Made by a program: the position numbers and the translations under genes
Shown here: positions 42,104 to 51,014 of the stretch, piece after piece
Position numbering within the stretch: position 1 is the stretch's first letter
How the letters are laid out: every line of letters starts with the position of its first letter
Source: Thermocaproicibacter sp002410755
GTDB lineage: Bacteria > Bacillota > Clostridia > Oscillospirales > Acutalibacteraceae
DNA: 64,000 nt
NCBI GenBank assembly: GCA_036839715.1
Contig: DAITDU010000003.1
Coordinates: 1-64,000, forward strand
Direction of reading: 5' to 3'
The notes under the pieces: model-generated
Databases searched by the model: none
The model's input: the letters and a program-made list of their open reading frames with translations, nothing else
What the model was told of the DNA's origin: nothing

Positions 42104-43288
42104 CTAGGTCAATGCCTTTTTACCGGTATAAACTGTTATTTTGTTTTTCTCGTGCTTAGAGCAGTACATTGCTTCATCAGCATGCTGAATCAGTACGCTG
42201 GAGCGCTGTCCGGCAATATGGTGTGCAAGGCCAATGCTGGCTGTAAAGGCAAATACACCGAATTTTGGAAATGGAATTGACCGAATTCCTTCGTAAATGG
42301 TCTGGCAAATTCCGACAGCTTCCTTTTCATTCTTGCATAGCAGGATAATGCCAAATTCATCCCCCCCGTAGCGAAAACACCTTACAGTCCTGCTGTCCTT
42401 TTCCTGTAAAATTAGCCCAATCTGTCGCAAAACCTTATCTCCAACCTGGTGTCCAAAAGTATCATTAATCCGTTTAAAGTTGTCAATGTCAAGCATAGCA
42501 AACCAGTAGTTTTCCATACCGCTTTTAACCAGCTTTTCAAAATAACTTCGCAGGGCATAGCGGTTATGGATGCCTGTCAGCTCATCACAAAGGGCCTGTG
42601 TTTGGAACCTCCGTCGTAACTGCTCATGCTTAATAATTGAAAACCGCCTTGTCCGTTCCCAGGTGATTGAAAACATACAGGCAACATAAACACTAAGCAG
42701 AATCAAGAGATAGAACATAATATTATAGAAATATCCATTCATGCGGATGGCACTGGAGTCATAGAGAATTCCAAATGCACTGACAGAAAGGCAAACCATG
42801 GCTGCGGAAAAAACGGCAGTTGTCAGCTTTTTATCCCAGTAAAGTACGCTGCAGGCAACTGGAACAATAAAAAGCGTATAAACCGCAACAAAAACGCAGT
42901 GGACAACAGTAATTATGAAAGAGGCAAACAGCATAGTAAATGATGTAATATAATCTTTTCCTTTTTCATTTTTTACCTGCTTGCAGAGAAACTGACAGGC
43001 AATCAGCGCAGTGATGTTGCACAGAGTTGGAATCGCTACATATTTCCAACAATAATGCGGTGCATCAGTTGCCAGTTCACGGTTAACATGCAGGATAAAA
43101 TACATGGCTACTTCGACGCAAAAGACAACCAACACGATAATTACGAGAAAGCGAAAGTGATACTTTCGCCACTTTTGGCGCGACCTTTCATATTCATAGC
43201 AGACTAAAGCCTGCAAATCACGCTCCATGATGGGTTTGCTTTCCTGGATGTTTCTTTCCTTATGTACCTCTTTGGCAAGATTCTTCAT
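42104..43288 (-). CDS. Membrane diguanylate cyclase (GGDEF)
   Basis: 394 residues. About six N-terminal membrane helices (roughly residues 40-215) precede a GGDEF domain with the intact active site RYGGDEFGIIL and the start LTGIHNRYALRSYF. It should make cyclic di-GMP. No RxxD inhibitory site is obvious before the motif. It heads a two-gene unit with the C39-like peptidase. No c-di-GMP riboswitch was seen in the window. Confidence 0.93.
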   Translation of the reverse strand: MKNLAKEVHKERNIQESKPIMERDLQALVCYEYERSRQKWRKYHFRFLVIIVLVVFCVEVAMYFILHVNRELATDAPHYCWKYVAIPTLCNITALIACQFLCKQVKNEKGKDYITSFTMLFASFIITVVHCVFVAVYTLFIVPVACSVLYWDKKLTTAVFSAAMVCLSVSAFGILYDSSAIRMNGYFYNIMFYLLILLSVYVACMFSITWERTRRFSIIKHEQLRRRFQTQALCDELTGIHNRYALRSYFEKLVKSGMENYWFAMLDIDNFKRINDTFGHQVGDKVLRQIGLILQEKDSRTVRCFRYGGDEFGIILLCKNEKEAVGICQTIYEGIRSIPFPKFGVFAFTASIGLAHHIAGQRSSVLIQHADEAMYCSKHEKNKITVYTGKKALT

Positions 43289-43554
43289 TCAGTATTGCAT
43301 CCTTACACAATACAGCTCCGGCCCAGAATTTTTTCTGCCGTTTTCCCCGTTTGCAGCAGTCCAGACGGTTCGTATTTATCCTTTTTAATTTATATTTTAT
43401 ATTAATTGATATTATAAAGCTTTTTCCAAGAAAATGGAATCCCCATCCAACCCGAATTTAGAATTATGCAAATATTTTCAAAGAGCTACTGAAATGTCTG
43501 GTGAGTGTATGCGAGGTGGCAGACTCTCTAGATCCTGTATCATAGGATGGGGGC

Positions 43555-43583
43555 TTGACAAGTGCGAATGTTTGAAATAAACT
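43555..43583 (+). promoter_or_regulatory. TetR gene promoter
   Basis: TTGACA (43555-43560), 17-nt spacer, TAAACT (43578-43583); transcription would start near 43590. Confidence 0.7.
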
Positions 43584-43586
43584 TAT

Positions 43587-43610
43587 AAAAGCGACACGAA
43601 TGTCGCTTTT
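43587..43610. promoter_or_regulatory. Probable TetR autoregulatory operator
   Basis: A perfect 24-bp dyad AAAAGCGACA-CGAA-TGTCGCTTTT placed exactly at the predicted transcription start and 12 nt before the TetR gene. It ends in TTTT and could also form an RNA hairpin, but a terminator this close to the start is unlikely. Confidence 0.7.
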
Positions 43611-43622
43611 AAGGGGATTAAT

Positions 43623-44195
43623 ATGGGGTACAAAAGTGACCAGACCAGGCAGAATATCTGTAGAGCTGCTACGGAATTGTTTGCGCGTGAGGGATTTCAG
43701 CGTGTTACCATGCAGAGCATCTGCCAGGCGGCAGGCTTGAGCCGTGGGGGGCTGTACCGCTACTATGACAATACGGCGGCAGTTTTTGAGGATATTGCTT
43801 CCGGTTTTGCAAAGCATCTGGAGGAACAGTTTGAAAAGTCCCTTCATGCAGGAGCCTCAGCAAATGAAATGCTGGACTCCATCTCAAGGCAGATTGAAAC
43901 GGAAATGACTGACCCGGAAAGTTCCCTTACAGCAGCAATCTACGAATACTGCCACTGTACTGGAAGCGATTATCTTGAGTCTATCTATAAGAACCTGAGA
44001 GAAATCTGGAAGAGATTCATTGAATATGGAGTCTCTACCGGAGAATTTAATAACGTGGATGCAGAGGCCGGTGCAGACTTAATTATTTTTACCTACGAGG
44101 GTGTCCGCATGGGTTCTCATGTTGTCCAAATAAGCAGTGTAACCGCAAAAAATGTAACCGTTATGATCCGGAAATTGCTGGTAAGGGCGGAGTAG
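43623..44195 (+). CDS. TetR family transcriptional regulator
   Basis: 190 residues with the TetR helix-turn-helix (ATELFAREGFQRVTMQSICQ then AGLSRGGLYRYYDNTAAVF) and a helical effector domain. The start ATG 43623 follows AAGGGG. It probably represses itself through the 24-bp dyad and may control the phospholipase D family gene 60 nt downstream. The effector is unknown. Confidence 0.93.
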   Translation: MGYKSDQTRQNICRAATELFAREGFQRVTMQSICQAAGLSRGGLYRYYDNTAAVFEDIASGFAKHLEEQFEKSLHAGASANEMLDSISRQIETEMTDPESSLTAAIYEYCHCTGSDYLESIYKNLREIWKRFIEYGVSTGEFNNVDAEAGADLIIFTYEGVRMGSHVVQISSVTAKNVTVMIRKLLVRAE

Positions 44196-44254
44196 GCCGC
44201 GCCCTTTTAGAAAGACATTCGCGGCATAACAATAATTCTCCGGGAGTTTTTTTA

Positions 44255-45658
44255 ATGAGAGTATTGATTATCTGTATCTTAGCTTTTCTGCTTTTCCTGA
44301 TTTTAATTAGCATTTTCCCATCTACCGGCCTGCCATCACCTTATGAAAAGAAAAAAGTTGAAAAATTGCTGGAATCGTCTTTTTCCACCCGTGACTGCTA
44401 TGGAGAAACAGAGAGCACGGAGCGTGCTGCCTTGGTGGACAACAGCAGCCAGGCTCTTTCCTGGCGACTGAATCTGATCCGGAGTGCAAAAAAGGAAATT
44501 TGCTATACTACTTTTGACTTTCGGGCGGACAGGAGTGGCACCGATGTTATTTCTGCTTTTTATGATGCTGCGGAGCGCGGTGTCAAAGTGCGTATCTTGA
44601 TTGACGGGATCAATGGCTTTTTCCGTCTTGCCGGGAATCAAAAAATCAGGGCTTTAGCAATGAGCCCAAATGTAGAAGTTCGGGAATACAACCCGGTTGG
44701 TCCGCTGACGCTTTGGAAAATGCAGTTCCGAATGCACGATAAATATCTTATTGTAGATAATATGGCTTATTTGCTTGGCGGAAGAAATACCAATGACCTC
44801 TTCCTTGGAGATTTTTCCCGCTTGCTAAACACCGACCGGGAATTGCTTGTGTATGAAACTGTCCCATCAGAAGATTCTTCCCTTGCAAAGCTAAAGCGCT
44901 ACTTCGAGTTAGTTTGGAATCTGCCGGTCAGCAGGCCATCTTACCGATGGAAGCCGCCAGTTTCTGCCCGTATAGGACTCAGGCAAAACTGGCAGTCACT
45001 TTGTACGAGGCATTCCGAAGTCTTAAAAAGTCTTGACTGGAAAGCAAAGACATTACCGGTAAACCGTATTACGATTCTTGCTAACCCGGCAAATATATTC
45101 CATAAAAAGCCTGTGCTTTGGTATCAGCTGATGCATCTGATGCAGGCCGGAAAAAATCCAATCGTTGAAACACCGTATCTTATTTGTAACCGTACCATGT
45201 ATCGGGATATCAGCAGTGTAAAAAAGCAGGCAGGGAGCCTTAAAATTATTACAAACTCCATAGAGAGCGGCGCAAATTTCATTGGCTGCGCTGATTATGC
45301 TGTTCAGCACCGAAAAGCATGGCGGACCGGTGCGGAAGTTTATGAGCTTGTCAGTGCTCATTCCAGCCATACCAAAACTGTACTTGTAGATGACCGGCTC
45401 AGCGTTGTAGGTACATTTAATTTTGACATGCGCAGCACATATCTGGATACCGAACTGATGTTGGCTGTAGACAGTGCAGCTTTAGCGTCACAGCTCCGCC
45501 AGACTGCAAAAAAAGAGTTGGAACATTGTAAAACCACCGTGAAAGGCCATACGGTTCAGCGCGGGCCTGCCTGTCCGGAGATTCACCTGCCTTATGGCAG
45601 GCGTTTCTTATACTGTCTGATAGGTATTTTACATATTCCAATCCGGCACCTTCTGTGA
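44255..45658 (+). CDS. Phospholipase D family protein, cardiolipin synthase-like
   Basis: 467 residues with an N-terminal membrane helix (LIICILAFLLFLILISIF) and two HKD motifs: HDKYLIVD (H161, K163, D168) and HTKTVLVDD (H372, K374, D379), each followed by the usual GGRN or GTFNFD segment. This arrangement fits a phosphatidyltransferase/cardiolipin synthase-like enzyme at the membrane. It lacks the second N-terminal helix of classic ClsA. The upstream TetR gene may control it. Confidence 0.9.
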   Translation: MRVLIICILAFLLFLILISIFPSTGLPSPYEKKKVEKLLESSFSTRDCYGETESTERAALVDNSSQALSWRLNLIRSAKKEICYTTFDFRADRSGTDVISAFYDAAERGVKVRILIDGINGFFRLAGNQKIRALAMSPNVEVREYNPVGPLTLWKMQFRMHDKYLIVDNMAYLLGGRNTNDLFLGDFSRLLNTDRELLVYETVPSEDSSLAKLKRYFELVWNLPVSRPSYRWKPPVSARIGLRQNWQSLCTRHSEVLKSLDWKAKTLPVNRITILANPANIFHKKPVLWYQLMHLMQAGKNPIVETPYLICNRTMYRDISSVKKQAGSLKIITNSIESGANFIGCADYAVQHRKAWRTGAEVYELVSAHSSHTKTVLVDDRLSVVGTFNFDMRSTYLDTELMLAVDSAALASQLRQTAKKELEHCKTTVKGHTVQRGPACPEIHLPYGRRFLYCLIGILHIPIRHLL

Positions 45659-45689
45659 AAAATTAAATGCTAGACCAGTAGTAATGTGC

Positions 45690-45846
45690 TATACTGAAAA
45701 AAGGCTTCGGGTAGCAAAAGCTTCCGGCTGCAAACCGGGAAATGGCTGTGAAGGTTGTGTAGCCCCGCCGGACTTGCAGAAATGGAACTAAAAAGGTGTC
45801 CGCCCGAATTGCGCACTTTCAGATTATCAAATGGGGGAAACAGATT
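45690..45846 (+). ncRNA. Structured 5' leader before the alcohol dehydrogenase, unassigned
   Basis: After a TATACT box (45690-45695) the predicted transcript starts near 45702. TTCGGG (45706-45711) can pair with CCCGAA (45803-45808), closing about 90 nt that contain at least two further hairpins (CTTCCGG with CCGGGAA, about 45721-45741; GGCT with AGCC, 45744-45764). The gene's ribosome binding site GGGGG follows at about 45834. I could not match it to a known riboswitch class. Confidence 0.4.
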
Positions 45847-47025
45847 ATGGACGATTTCGTTTATTATGCACCTACAAAAGTCGTTTTTGGCAGGAAAGCC
45901 GAAGAAAAAGTTGGAAAACTGATTCAGGAACAGCATTGCAAAAAAGTCCTGCTCCACTATGGCAGTGGCAGTGTCAAACGTTCCGGCTTGCTGAAACGGG
46001 TTCAGGATGTTCTGGATGCTGCAAAAATTTCTTATGTTGAACTTGGCGGCGTTGTTCCCAATCCACGCCTTTCTCTGGTGCGCAGGGGAATTGAGCTTTG
46101 CAGAAAGGAAGGAGTCGATTTCATTCTTGCTGTAGGTGGTGGCAGTGTAATTGACTCTTCCAAAGCCATTGGCTATGGTGTAGCAAATGGAGGCGACGTA
46201 TGGGACTTTTATGATTTTAAGCGTGAGCCGTCTGCCTGCCTGCCCATTGGTGTTATCCTTACACTGGCAGCGGCAGGAAGCGAAATGAGTGCTTCCTCAG
46301 TTATTACCAATGAAGATGGCTGGGTGAAACGAGGCTACAGCAATAATCTCTGCCGGCCGCGCTTTGCCCTGATGAATCCGGAACTGACAATGACTCTTCC
46401 AGCATATCAGACTGCCTGCGGCTGTGTGGATGTCATGATGCACACCATGGAGCGGTACTTTACCCATGTAAAAAGCATGGAGCTGACCGATGGCATCGGT
46501 GAGGCACTGATGAGGACTGTCCGCAAAAATGCGTTGATTCTCCGTGATGATCCGAATAATTATGACGCCAGGGCGGAAGTAATGTGGGCTGGCAGCCTGT
46601 CTCACAACGGCTTGACCGGCTGCGGAACGGAAGGCGGAGACTGGGCAACGCACAAGATGGAACTCCAGTTGAGCGGTATGTTTGACGTTGCACATGGTGC
46701 TGGTCTTGCAGCCCTTTGGGGAAGCTGGGCCCGCTATGTTTATGATGAGCGGCCGGCGCGTTTTGCCCAGTTTGCCGTTAACGTAATGGATGAAAAGCCC
46801 GGTGTCTCTGATGGAGAGACTGCGCTCAGGGGAATTGCGGCGGTAGAAAATTTCTATCGCTCCATTAAAATGCCCACTAACCTGAAAGAGCTCGGTGTTA
46901 CGCCAACCGACGCACAGATTGATGAAATGTCACATAAATGTGACATTGCGACACACGGCTGTACGGGTGTGGTCAAGCCTTTGAAGGAAAAAGACGTTAC
47001 GGCGATCTACCGTATGGCAAGGTAG
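45847..47025 (+). CDS. Iron-containing alcohol dehydrogenase, butanol dehydrogenase type
   Basis: 392 residues of the BdhA/YugJ branch of the Fe-ADH family, which reduces aldehydes such as butyraldehyde with NAD(P)H. The coenzyme region GGGSVIDSSKAIG, the metal-site segments DVMMHTMERYF and HKMELQLSGMFDVAHGAG, and the C-terminal CDIATHGC are present. The ATG at 45847 follows GGGGGAA. It could supply alcohol formation next to butyryl-CoA metabolism, but its substrate is inferred. A structured leader precedes it. Confidence 0.92.
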   Translation: MDDFVYYAPTKVVFGRKAEEKVGKLIQEQHCKKVLLHYGSGSVKRSGLLKRVQDVLDAAKISYVELGGVVPNPRLSLVRRGIELCRKEGVDFILAVGGGSVIDSSKAIGYGVANGGDVWDFYDFKREPSACLPIGVILTLAAAGSEMSASSVITNEDGWVKRGYSNNLCRPRFALMNPELTMTLPAYQTACGCVDVMMHTMERYFTHVKSMELTDGIGEALMRTVRKNALILRDDPNNYDARAEVMWAGSLSHNGLTGCGTEGGDWATHKMELQLSGMFDVAHGAGLAALWGSWARYVYDERPARFAQFAVNVMDEKPGVSDGETALRGIAAVENFYRSIKMPTNLKELGVTPTDAQIDEMSHKCDIATHGCTGVVKPLKEKDVTAIYRMAR

Positions 47026-47070
47026 GTCATATCGGAATCTGCTGCCAGATTCTATCAAGCAATGAAAGCC

Positions 47071-47087
47071 AGCGCCTTAAGGGCGCT
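47071..47087. other. Small hairpin after the alcohol dehydrogenase
   Basis: AGCGCC-TTAAG-GGCGCT, a perfect 6-bp stem without a T-run. It precedes the main terminator. Confidence 0.45.
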
Positions 47088-47101
47088 GACCCATCCTGTC
47101 G

Positions 47102-47144
47102 AAGGACCCATCCAACGCTTTCAGCGAAGGAAGAGTCCTTTTTT
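47102..47144 (+). terminator. Terminator of the alcohol dehydrogenase gene
   Basis: AAGGAC pairs with GTCCTT around an inner CGCTTTCAGCG hairpin, followed by TTTTTT. Confidence 0.7.
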
Positions 47145-47242
47145 AACATGGCAAAAAACCCAGATTTTGCTGGACCTTTTTTGACAAACTGAGCCGGGTA
47201 TCTTTTCGGATACTCAGTTCTTTTTTTCTGTTTGAAATCCGT

Positions 47243-47271
47243 TCTAATAGCTGGGCTTTGTCCATAAGTAT
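47243..47271 (+). promoter_or_regulatory. Candidate sigma-E promoter of spoIIIA
   Basis: TCTAATA (47243-47249), 13-nt spacer, CATAAGTAT (47263-47271), resembling the sigma-E -35 (ATA core) and -10 (CATACA-T) elements. spoIIIA is a sigma-E operon in Bacillus. The match is partial. Confidence 0.4.
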
Positions 47272-47296
47272 TGATATGAAAGGGGAGGACAAGGCA

Positions 47297-48319
47297 ATGA
47301 ACCAAATGAAAGCAGCAAGGTTTGATACTGCCGCTGCGGGTATTTGCAAAAAAATCCGCAGCAGTCTTCTTGCACTATCCCCAGAACAGAAACTGCAAGC
47401 CCAGGAAATCCGCCTGCGTGCCGGCAGGCCTGTTGCAGTCTGTTTCCCGCACGGTACATGTTTTCTGCGGGAAAATGGTGAAACCGTCCTCGATGGCATT
47501 GCAGACGGCTTACTGAGAGCTTCAAAAAGCGACATTGAAGAAACATTTCAAATTCTCTGTGAAAATTCAGTTTACAGCCATGAGAATGAAATTCGGAACG
47601 GCTATCTTACCCTTCGGGGTGGTTACCGCGCTGGTATTTGTGGTACAGCCGTCCTGCAAAATGGCGAAATAACCGGGATAAGAGATATTTCATCAATCTG
47701 CCTTAGGATTGCACGGGAACTGCCGGGCTGTGCAGATGAGTTACTTGAGCGCCTTGGAGATTCTGTCTGCGGAGGGCTTTTAATTGCCGGTCCACCTTCC
47801 AGTGGAAAAACAACAATTTTACGGGATATTGTGCGCCAGCTTTCGAGCGGCATCCGTGGGCCGGCTAAAAAGGTTGTTATTGTTGATGAACGCGGTGAGA
47901 TTGCCGGATGTTGTCATGGAATTCCTCAAAATGATGTTGGACTCTGTTGTGATGTCTTGGACGGATATCCCAAAGCTGAGGGAATCCTTATGGCTGTGCG
48001 GTCGCTTTCCCCGCAGATTGTTGTCTGTGATGAAATTGGTTCAGAGACAGAAACCCGCGCAGTTGAACTGAGCCTGAATGCAGGTGCTGCGGTTATTGCC
48101 AGCATTCATGCCGGAAATTTGAGCGAGTTCCTTCGCCGGGACCAAGCCACCGCTCTCATGAAAAGCGGAGCGTTTCAGCATATCGCCATGCTTCGCGGCT
48201 GTGCCGAACCAGGTAAAATCAGCGGAATATATAGGACAGGTGATTTGGTTGCTGAAATTTGCAGGGGCACTTCTTCTGATAATTGCAGGCTGTCTGGCAG
48301 GGTTTGTGGAATCGCATAA
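47297..48319 (+). CDS. spoIIIAA: Stage III sporulation protein AA
   Basis: 340-residue cytosolic ATPase that energises the SpoIIIA-SpoIIQ feeding channel between mother cell and forespore. It resembles secretion ATPases: Walker A AGPPSSGKTT, Walker B VVCDEIGSETE and the family segment TLRGGYRAGICGTAV. The ATG at 47297 follows GGGGAGG; an upstream ATG at 47258 has no such site. First of eight consecutive spoIIIA genes. Confidence 0.95.
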   Translation: MNQMKAARFDTAAAGICKKIRSSLLALSPEQKLQAQEIRLRAGRPVAVCFPHGTCFLRENGETVLDGIADGLLRASKSDIEETFQILCENSVYSHENEIRNGYLTLRGGYRAGICGTAVLQNGEITGIRDISSICLRIARELPGCADELLERLGDSVCGGLLIAGPPSSGKTTILRDIVRQLSSGIRGPAKKVVIVDERGEIAGCCHGIPQNDVGLCCDVLDGYPKAEGILMAVRSLSPQIVVCDEIGSETETRAVELSLNAGAAVIASIHAGNLSEFLRRDQATALMKSGAFQHIAMLRGCAEPGKISGIYRTGDLVAEICRGTSSDNCRLSGRVCGIA

Positions 48320-48743
48320 GCTGAGCCTGCGCGTAGAAAAACTGGAATCCTTTCTGCATTTCCTTTCTGCAGCCAAGTCTGAAATCCGTTTTTCGGCACT
48401 CCCGGTTGCGGGTATTCTTCAAAAGCACAGCGAAGGAATTGAATTCTTTTGGCTGATTCCGGATGGGACTTCCGGAGATGACTGGGCCAAGTCCTGGAAC
48501 GGTGCAGTCCTAGCCGGAGCTGTGCATGAGGGCTTCTCCCAGAAAGACCTGGAACTTTTAACCGGTTTTGGCGAAGGATTTGGAACAAGTGATACTGAAG
48601 GCCAGATTGCTCATTTCAGCCTTTACGAAAATCTCACTTCTTCTGCATTGCGCGAGGCTAGGGAAGAACGGAACAGAAAATCAAAACTTTATCGGATGCT
48701 GGGCATCTTTGGCGGGACGGCTGCTGCAATCCTGCTGTGTTGA
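48249..48743 (+). CDS. spoIIIAB: Stage III sporulation protein AB
   Basis: About 164 residues starting at TTG 48249, five nt after AGGTGA, giving MLKFAGALLLIIAGCLAGF as an N-terminal membrane segment. The rest is helical with ESFLHFLSAAKSEIRFSALP, and a hydrophobic C-terminal end. It overlaps the end of spoIIIAA, so translation is coupled. GspF-like component of the SpoIIIA channel. Confidence 0.92.
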   Translation: MLKFAGALLLIIAGCLAGFVESHKLSLRVEKLESFLHFLSAAKSEIRFSALPVAGILQKHSEGIEFFWLIPDGTSGDDWAKSWNGAVLAGAVHEGFSQKDLELLTGFGEGFGTSDTEGQIAHFSLYENLTSSALREAREERNRKSKLYRMLGIFGGTAAAILLC

Positions 48744-48759
48744 AAATGGAGGAAATAAA

Positions 48760-48954
48760 ATGGATGTGGATTTGATTTTCAAGATTGCTGCGATTGGGAT
48801 TATAGTCGCCGTTTTGAATCAGCTGTTAATTCGTTCCGGAAGAGAAGAGCAGGCGATGATGACAACACTGGCGGGGCTCATTGTTGTGTTGACGATGCTT
48901 GTGCAACAGATCAGCACGCTTTTCAAGACAATTAAATCCGTCTTTGGACTTTGA
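48760..48954 (+). CDS. spoIIIAC: Stage III sporulation protein AC
   Basis: 64 residues with two transmembrane helices (IFKIAAIGIIVAVLNQLLI, MMTTLAGLIVVLTMLVQQI). ATG 48760 follows TGGAGG. A small membrane subunit of the SpoIIIA complex; the length and sequence fit the family. Its stop is 2 nt before the next start. Confidence 0.93.
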   Translation: MDVDLIFKIAAIGIIVAVLNQLLIRSGREEQAMMTTLAGLIVVLTMLVQQISTLFKTIKSVFGL

Positions 48955-48956
48955 TT

Positions 48957-49349
48957 ATGAATATTGTAGGAATTGCCGGGATTGCCATCTGTGCAGCCAT
49001 TGTTGCTGCCATGCTGCGCAGGTATAACCAGGAATACGCCATTACTATTGTTATTGCTGCCGGTATCATTATTCTAATTGAAATGCTCAGCAGCTTGGCG
49101 CCAGCTATCCGGCAAATTCAGACTTTGCTTTCTTCCGCAGGCCTTTCTTCCAGCTATGCACTGATTCTTTTTAAGACACTCGGTATTTGCTTTCTTGCTC
49201 AGTTTGCAGCAGATTCCTGTCGGGATGCGGGGGAAAATGCGCTGGCTTCTAAGGTTGAACTTGCGGGAAAAATTACAATTGTCATTCTTGCGCTTCCTCT
49301 CTTCGAGAAGATTGCCCAAACGGCTGTGGGTTTAATTGGTAAATCGTGA
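48957..49349 (+). CDS. spoIIIAD: Stage III sporulation protein AD
   Basis: 130 residues with four hydrophobic segments and the family pattern IAICAAIVAAMLRRYNQEYA and ILFKTLGICFLAQFAAD. The ATG at 48957 is preferred to TTG 48951. It appears translationally coupled to spoIIIAC because the spacing is minimal. Channel component. Confidence 0.92.
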   Translation: MNIVGIAGIAICAAIVAAMLRRYNQEYAITIVIAAGIIILIEMLSSLAPAIRQIQTLLSSAGLSSSYALILFKTLGICFLAQFAADSCRDAGENALASKVELAGKITIVILALPLFEKIAQTAVGLIGKS

Positions 49350-49362
49350 GAGGAAGAGAAAG

Positions 49363-50535
49363 TTGAAAAAAATGACGAAAAAAATATTTTGCTTTCTTTT
49401 CCTGCTTGCGGCTGCGTTGTTTTTCAGGGCTCCAATATTTGCAGCCAGTGTCTCTACTTCGACAGACACCAGCGTACAGCAGTACTATAAGGAACAGTAT
49501 GAAAACAGCGGTGCGGCACAACTGCCGAATAAACTTCCAGAGGATACGAAAAAGATTTTGCATGAACTGGGTGTCGATTCTGCGGATCAGGATTCCATAA
49601 AAGCTGTGACCCCTCAGAATTATTTTCAAAAAATCATCTCTGTTTTCACCGGAAAACTAGGAAACCCGCTGCGGGTGTTTGCCTCGGCTATCTCAGTGGT
49701 CCTGCTCTGTGCACTTCTGGAAGGCCTGAAGCTTTCATTTGGGGAAAAGCCTTTAGGAGGTGTCGTCAGGATGGTTGGCACACTCTGCGTCTGTACCCTG
49801 TTTATTCAGCCGATTGTTTCCTGTATTTCCGACGCGGCAGACGTTCTGAAAGCAGCTTCGACGTTTCTCCTTGCGTGTGTTCCAGTCCTTTCTGGGATTA
49901 TGGTGGCAGCAGGCCAATCGGCTTCAGCCGGTGCATACCATATGCTGGTGACGGCTGCCGGAAATGTCGTTTCCTCATTTGCTTCTTTTGTCCTTGTACC
50001 GCTTATGAATATTTTTCTCGCGCTTTCCATTGTTTCTTCCATTTCACCCGGTATCAACCTAAATGGCTTTTGCAGTGCACTGAACAAGGTAATTAAGTGG
50101 ATTATGGGCCTCGGCATGACACTTTTCACCGGCCTTGTCACGATGCACTCTGTTGTAGCTTCCTCCGCAGACACTACGGGAATCCGTACTGCCAAATTCG
50201 TCGTTGGCAGCTTTGTACCGGTTGTCGGCAGTGCACTCGGGGAAGCTTTGAATACGGTAAGTTCCTGCATAAAGACGCTTAAAGCCGGCGTTGGCGCCTT
50301 TGGACTGCTTGCCGGACTGTTCCTATTCCTTCCTATTCTTGCTGAATGTGTCCTTTGGATTTTAACTTTGACACTCTGCTCCGGTGTAAGTCAGATTTTT
50401 AACCTGGACGAAATTACAGGGCTTTTGAAAGCGTCGGCAGATGTTGTATCCACACTGGTTGCCATCCTCCTCTGCTGCATGGCGGTTCTGATTATTACAA
50501 CAGTTGTCATGCTAACGATCGGAGGTGCGGTATGA
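49363..50535 (+). CDS. spoIIIAE: Stage III sporulation protein AE
   Basis: About 390 residues: a signal-like N-terminal helix (FCFLFLLAAALFFRAPIFA), a short external region, and eight or so membrane helices. Family segments such as SSISPGINLNGFCSALNK and WIMGLGMTLFTGL are present. Start TTG 49363, or ATG 49372, after AGAGGAAGAG. Largest membrane component of the SpoIIIA channel. Confidence 0.92.
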   Translation: MKKMTKKIFCFLFLLAAALFFRAPIFAASVSTSTDTSVQQYYKEQYENSGAAQLPNKLPEDTKKILHELGVDSADQDSIKAVTPQNYFQKIISVFTGKLGNPLRVFASAISVVLLCALLEGLKLSFGEKPLGGVVRMVGTLCVCTLFIQPIVSCISDAADVLKAASTFLLACVPVLSGIMVAAGQSASAGAYHMLVTAAGNVVSSFASFVLVPLMNIFLALSIVSSISPGINLNGFCSALNKVIKWIMGLGMTLFTGLVTMHSVVASSADTTGIRTAKFVVGSFVPVVGSALGEALNTVSSCIKTLKAGVGAFGLLAGLFLFLPILAECVLWILTLTLCSGVSQIFNLDEITGLLKASADVVSTLVAILLCCMAVLIITTVVMLTIGGAV

Positions 50536-51014
50536 AGGTAATTCAGCAGTGGACTTTAATTATCTGCCTTGCCTCTTTGACAGCAGCTCTTGTGCAGAGC
50601 ATTCTTCCAAACGGAAGTATGGAGCGTATGGGACGTTTTGTAATGGGTGCATTTTTGATCTGTGCAATGATTGAACCGCTTTCCAAATTTATACCGAGTC
50701 TTCGCGTCAGTCTCCAGAGTCCTGCAAACAGTGTCTCACAAAAAAATACCGAAATTCAATCTACTGTAAACAGTGAGATGAAGAAAGAAGCAGAGAAAAG
50801 CGTTACAAGACTTGTAACGGCAGAATTAGCCCGAACCGGAATCAAATGCAAAAATGTACAGGTCGATATGGATACAACAGCAGGTAGCCGCATAAATATT
50901 AGTAAAGTCATCGTCAGACTAAATAAATCAGACGCTGCCAAAACTACAGCGGCAAAGGAATATCTGGAAAAAGAACTGGGGTTAAAAACGGAGGTCGTTA
51001 CTGATGGCGGCTGA
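50532..51014 (+). CDS. spoIIIAF: Stage III sporulation protein AF
   Basis: 160 residues with two N-terminal membrane helices (WTLIICLASLTAALVQSIL, FVMGAFLICAMIEPLSKF) and a soluble C-terminal ring-building-like domain. It overlaps spoIIIAE by 4 nt and spoIIIAG by 11 nt. Channel component. Confidence 0.92.
   Translation: MKVIQQWTLIICLASLTAALVQSILPNGSMERMGRFVMGAFLICAMIEPLSKFIPSLRVSLQSPANSVSQKNTEIQSTVNSEMKKEAEKSVTRLVTAELARTGIKCKNVQVDMDTTAGSRINISKVIVRLNKSDAAKTTAAKEYLEKELGLKTEVVTDGG

Larger units (their letters stand above)
43289..43622. other. Divergent intergenic region
   Basis: 334 nt without a gene. The left part is the upstream region of the diguanylate cyclase gene, rich in A and T around 43380-43430. 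The right part holds the promoter and hairpin-like dyad of the TetR gene. Confidence 0.6.

Noticed and set aside
43587..43610. Terminator upstream of the TetR gene
   Set aside because: The hairpin overlaps the transcription start and the gene follows 12 nt later; an operator is more likely.
45706..45808. Cobalamin, Moco, FMN or SAM riboswitch in the alcohol dehydrogenase leader
   Set aside because: None of the conserved cores of those classes could be aligned by eye, so it is left unassigned.
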